Source of the DNA: Syntrophaceae bacterium
GTDB taxonomy: Bacteria > Desulfobacterota > SM23-61
NCBI GenBank assembly: GCA_013388675.1
Contig: JACAEW010000002.1
Coordinates: 1-34,652 of the forward strand
Length of the DNA stretch: 34,652 nt
Reading direction: 5' to 3'
The notes beneath the pieces were generated by a model. That model saw nothing but the letters and a program-made list of their open reading frames with translations, was not told the DNA's origin and made no database searches. How positions within the stretch are numbered: the stretch's first letter is position 1; each line of letters begins with the position of its first letter. This document shows positions 32,763-34,652 of the stretch, piece by piece. Both the position numbers and the translations under genes were made by a program.

Positions 32763-34181
32763 CTGAATACCACCGACCTTTGTTTTTTATCCGCGGCCAA
32801 GATGGTTTCGGCGGTCAAACGAAAGAAGATATCCCCGGTGGAGATCATGGATGCCGTCCTGGCCCGGATTGAAAAGATCAACCCGAAATTAAACGCTTAC
32901 TGCACCGTGGTCCCCGAAAAGGCCCGGCAGGCCGCGAAGAAGGCCGAGAAGGCGGTCACAAAAAATGAAAAACTCGGCCCCCTCCATGGTGTCCCGGTGT
33001 CCGTGAAGGACCTCACTCCGACTGCAGGAATTCGGACGACCTGGGGGTCCAAAATTTTCGAGGATTTCGTTCCCCAAGAGGATGCGCTGGTCGTCCAACG
33101 GCTCAAGGCGGCGGGAGCGATCGTCGTAGGGAAAACGAACACTCCCGAATTCGGCGCCGGGGCGAATACCTACAACCAAGTCTTCGGGACGACCTGGAAC
33201 CCCTGGAAGCCGGGTTATACCTGCGGGGGCTCCAGCGGCGGGGCGGCGGTGGCCCTGGCCTGCGGGCTCGGCCCCTTGGCAACCGGCAGCGACCTGGGGG
33301 GGTCCCTCCGGATCCCCGCCTCTTTCTGCGGGGTCGTTGGATTCCGGACCTCGGCGGGCATGGTGCCGATCTACCCGAGCTATTTGGGATGGGACACTCT
33401 GGCGGTGGAAGGCCCCATGGCCCGAACGGTGGGGGATACGGCGCTCATGCTATCGGTGATCGCCGGGCAGGACGACCGGTCTCCCATTTCTTTCCCGATC
33501 GAACCCAGGGAACTCTTAGAAGCAGTCCAGGCGCCGGAGATAAAAGGGCTCCGCGTGGCTTGGAGCCCGGACCTCGGGATTTCTCCGGTGGACGAAGAGG
33601 TTCGGAAAATCGTTGCCAGCGCCGCTCGGCGGTTCTCCGAACTGGGATGCCGGGTGGAACAGGCAGCCCCGGACTTTACCGGCGTGCAGCAGATCATCCA
33701 CGTGACCCGGGCGGCCCGCATGGTGGCCCTCCACGGGGAGAAGCTGGAGAAGTGGCGCCACCAGATGAATCCCAACCTGGTTTGGAACATCGAGCAGGGG
33801 GTCCCATTGACCGCCAAGGAGATTGGAGAGGCGGAAAAGGACAGGACCGCGCTCTATCACCGGGTCCGGGAATTCTTCGTTCCCTACGACCTTCTCCTGA
33901 CTCCCACCGTGGCGGTTCCCCCTTTTCCCCAGGAAATGATCTACCCGAAAGAGATCAACGGCCAGCCGATGAAAAATTACCAGGAATGGCTGTACCTGAC
34001 CTATGCCATTACCCTAACCGGGCTTCCCGCGATCTCCATTCCCTGCGGCTTTACCCCCGAAGGGCTTCCCGTGGGCCTGCAGATCGTGGGCCGCAGGCTT
34101 GCGGAAACGACCGTCCTGAAGGCCGCCGCCGCTTATGAGGCGGCAGAGCCTTGGAAGGATAAAAGACCACCGGGGGGATGA
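32763..34181 (+). CDS. Amidase (amidase signature family), probable CTG start
   Basis: 472 aa amidase of the Ser-cisSer-Lys family, which hydrolyses carboxylic amides. K82 (PVSVKDL), GGSSGG (155-160) with the cis-Ser, and the nucleophile S181 (GSDLGGSLRIP) are all present. The start is unusual: aaggag at 32751-32756 is followed six bases later by CTG at 32763, and the residues from there (NTTDLCFLSAAKMVSAVKRK) match the normal beginning of this family. The first in-frame ATG, at 32802, has no ribosome site and would cut off the first helix. It overlaps the following frame's open region slightly. Substrate unknown. Confidence 0.9.
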   Translation: MNTTDLCFLSAAKMVSAVKRKKISPVEIMDAVLARIEKINPKLNAYCTVVPEKARQAAKKAEKAVTKNEKLGPLHGVPVSVKDLTPTAGIRTTWGSKIFEDFVPQEDALVVQRLKAAGAIVVGKTNTPEFGAGANTYNQVFGTTWNPWKPGYTCGGSSGGAAVALACGLGPLATGSDLGGSLRIPASFCGVVGFRTSAGMVPIYPSYLGWDTLAVEGPMARTVGDTALMLSVIAGQDDRSPISFPIEPRELLEAVQAPEIKGLRVAWSPDLGISPVDEEVRKIVASAARRFSELGCRVEQAAPDFTGVQQIIHVTRAARMVALHGEKLEKWRHQMNPNLVWNIEQGVPLTAKEIGEAEKDRTALYHRVREFFVPYDLLLTPTVAVPPFPQEMIYPKEINGQPMKNYQEWLYLTYAITLTGLPAISIPCGFTPEGLPVGLQIVGRRLAETTVLKAAAAYEAAEPWKDKRPPGG

Positions 34182-34210
34182 GAAAAGAGGCAAGGGGCAG
34201 GAAGGACCCG

Positions 34211-34609
34211 ATGAAATATTACCCTTCTTTGCTGAGCTACTTTCTCTCGGGCCGGGGAACCCAGCGAAACCTCCGCCTGCTCCTGAAATTTCTCGCCGCC
34301 CTGGGCATCATGATCACCATCTACACCGTGGCCTTCCCTTTTCTCATGGCGGGCGAAGGGAAGGAACACTCCTGGCTGACGGGATTTTATTGGACCCTGG
34401 TGGTGATGAGCACGCTGGGGTTCGGCGATATTACCTTCGAGGGCGATGCGGGCCGGGCCTTCTCGATCCTGGTCCTTCTTTCCGGGGTTGTTTTTCTTCT
34501 CATCCTTTTTCCCTTCACCTTTATCAAATTCTGGGTCTTCTCCCAATCGAGTGGGTGCTTGAGGAAGATTTTGAGCTTCCCGGGTCTACCCCTGCCGGAA
34601 GAGAGTTAG
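34211..34609 (+). CDS. Two-helix potassium channel protein lacking the RCK domain
   Basis: 132 aa. Two membrane helices (about 26-46 and 85-105) flank a pore loop with the selectivity filter TLGFGD (68-73; classical TVGYGD), as in the Ion_trans_2 family. Related proteins I know of continue after the second helix into TrkA-N/RCK domains and are several hundred residues long; this one stops about 27 residues after the helix at a TAG, just before a dispersed repeat. It may be a true minimal channel or a truncated gene. Start at 34211 with aggaagg upstream; the open frame to 34178 overlaps the amidase stop. Confidence 0.78.
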   Translation: MKYYPSLLSYFLSGRGTQRNLRLLLKFLAALGIMITIYTVAFPFLMAGEGKEHSWLTGFYWTLVVMSTLGFGDITFEGDAGRAFSILVLLSGVVFLLILFPFTFIKFWVFSQSSGCLRKILSFPGLPLPEES

Positions 34610-34611
34610 CC

Positions 34612-34652
34612 GGGCCCAGGGCGGCATCCCGCCCGGGGCCGGACATCCTGAG
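34612..34652 (+). repeat. Dispersed GC-rich repeat, third copy
   Basis: gggcccagggcggcatcccg then cccggggccggacatcctga, a diverged direct copy of the element at 15602-15642, again beginning within a few bases of a stop codon. It runs to the window edge and may continue. Confidence 0.7.

Overview
The window reads as a chromosomal segment of an anaerobic, GC-rich bacterium, most likely Desulfobacterota (the old Deltaproteobacteria) or a close relative. This is an inference from gene content: several branched-chain-type (Liv) ABC importers, CoA ligases and thiolase-like enzymes, PAC2 and THEP1 proteins, a selenocysteine-type rhodanese, and spacers full of short quasi-periodic repeats. I saw no rRNA, tRNA, CRISPR array, phage gene or transposase.

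Layout. 1-2.9 kb: 57-bp tandem repeats, an orphan Liv-type binding protein and a TrpB2-type tryptophan synthase beta chain. 3.0-6.6 kb (minus strand): amidohydrolase, CheR-like methyltransferase running into a frameshifted THEP1-like NTPase, a membrane-anchored small protein, and a PAC2 protein ending at a clear terminator. 6.6-8.6 kb: repeat-rich spacer, a VapBC toxin-antitoxin pair, and an exported zinc phospholipase C-like protein. 8.7-10.4 kb (minus): a ThDP enzyme of the acetolactate synthase/benzoylformate decarboxylase class. 10.7-27.0 kb (all plus): a catabolic block with a tandem-domain TetR regulator, two SDR dehydrogenases, enoyl-CoA hydratase, a Cys-rich flavoprotein, two AMP-dependent CoA ligases, a complete Liv ABC importer, two KASIII/thiolase-like proteins with complementary active-site losses, and an alpha/beta hydrolase. 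27-34.6 kb: a stand-alone MshEN (GspE N-domain) protein, a peptidase-S51/CysRS C-terminal fusion followed by a nucleoside phosphorylase, WrbA, a small secreted helical protein, a duplicated-domain hypothetical protein, a selenocysteine rhodanese, an amidase with a probable CTG start, and a two-helix potassium channel lacking its RCK part.

How it fits together. The 10.7-27 kb block looks like uptake of a carboxylate or amino-acid-like compound, CoA activation, and beta-oxidation-like steps ending in C-C bond chemistry on the KASIII-like pair. A 24-bp palindrome just downstream of the tetR promoter is closely matched just downstream of the first SDR promoter, which ties regulator to pathway. 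The substrate cannot be read from sequence.

Most notable: (1) an in-frame TGA at 32531 followed at once by a SECIS-like hairpin in a rhodanese gene; (2) a CheR-THEP1 gene broken by one base inside the P-loop; (3) the shared TetR operator; (4) the paired KASIII-like proteins, one with Cys but no His, the other with His but no Cys.
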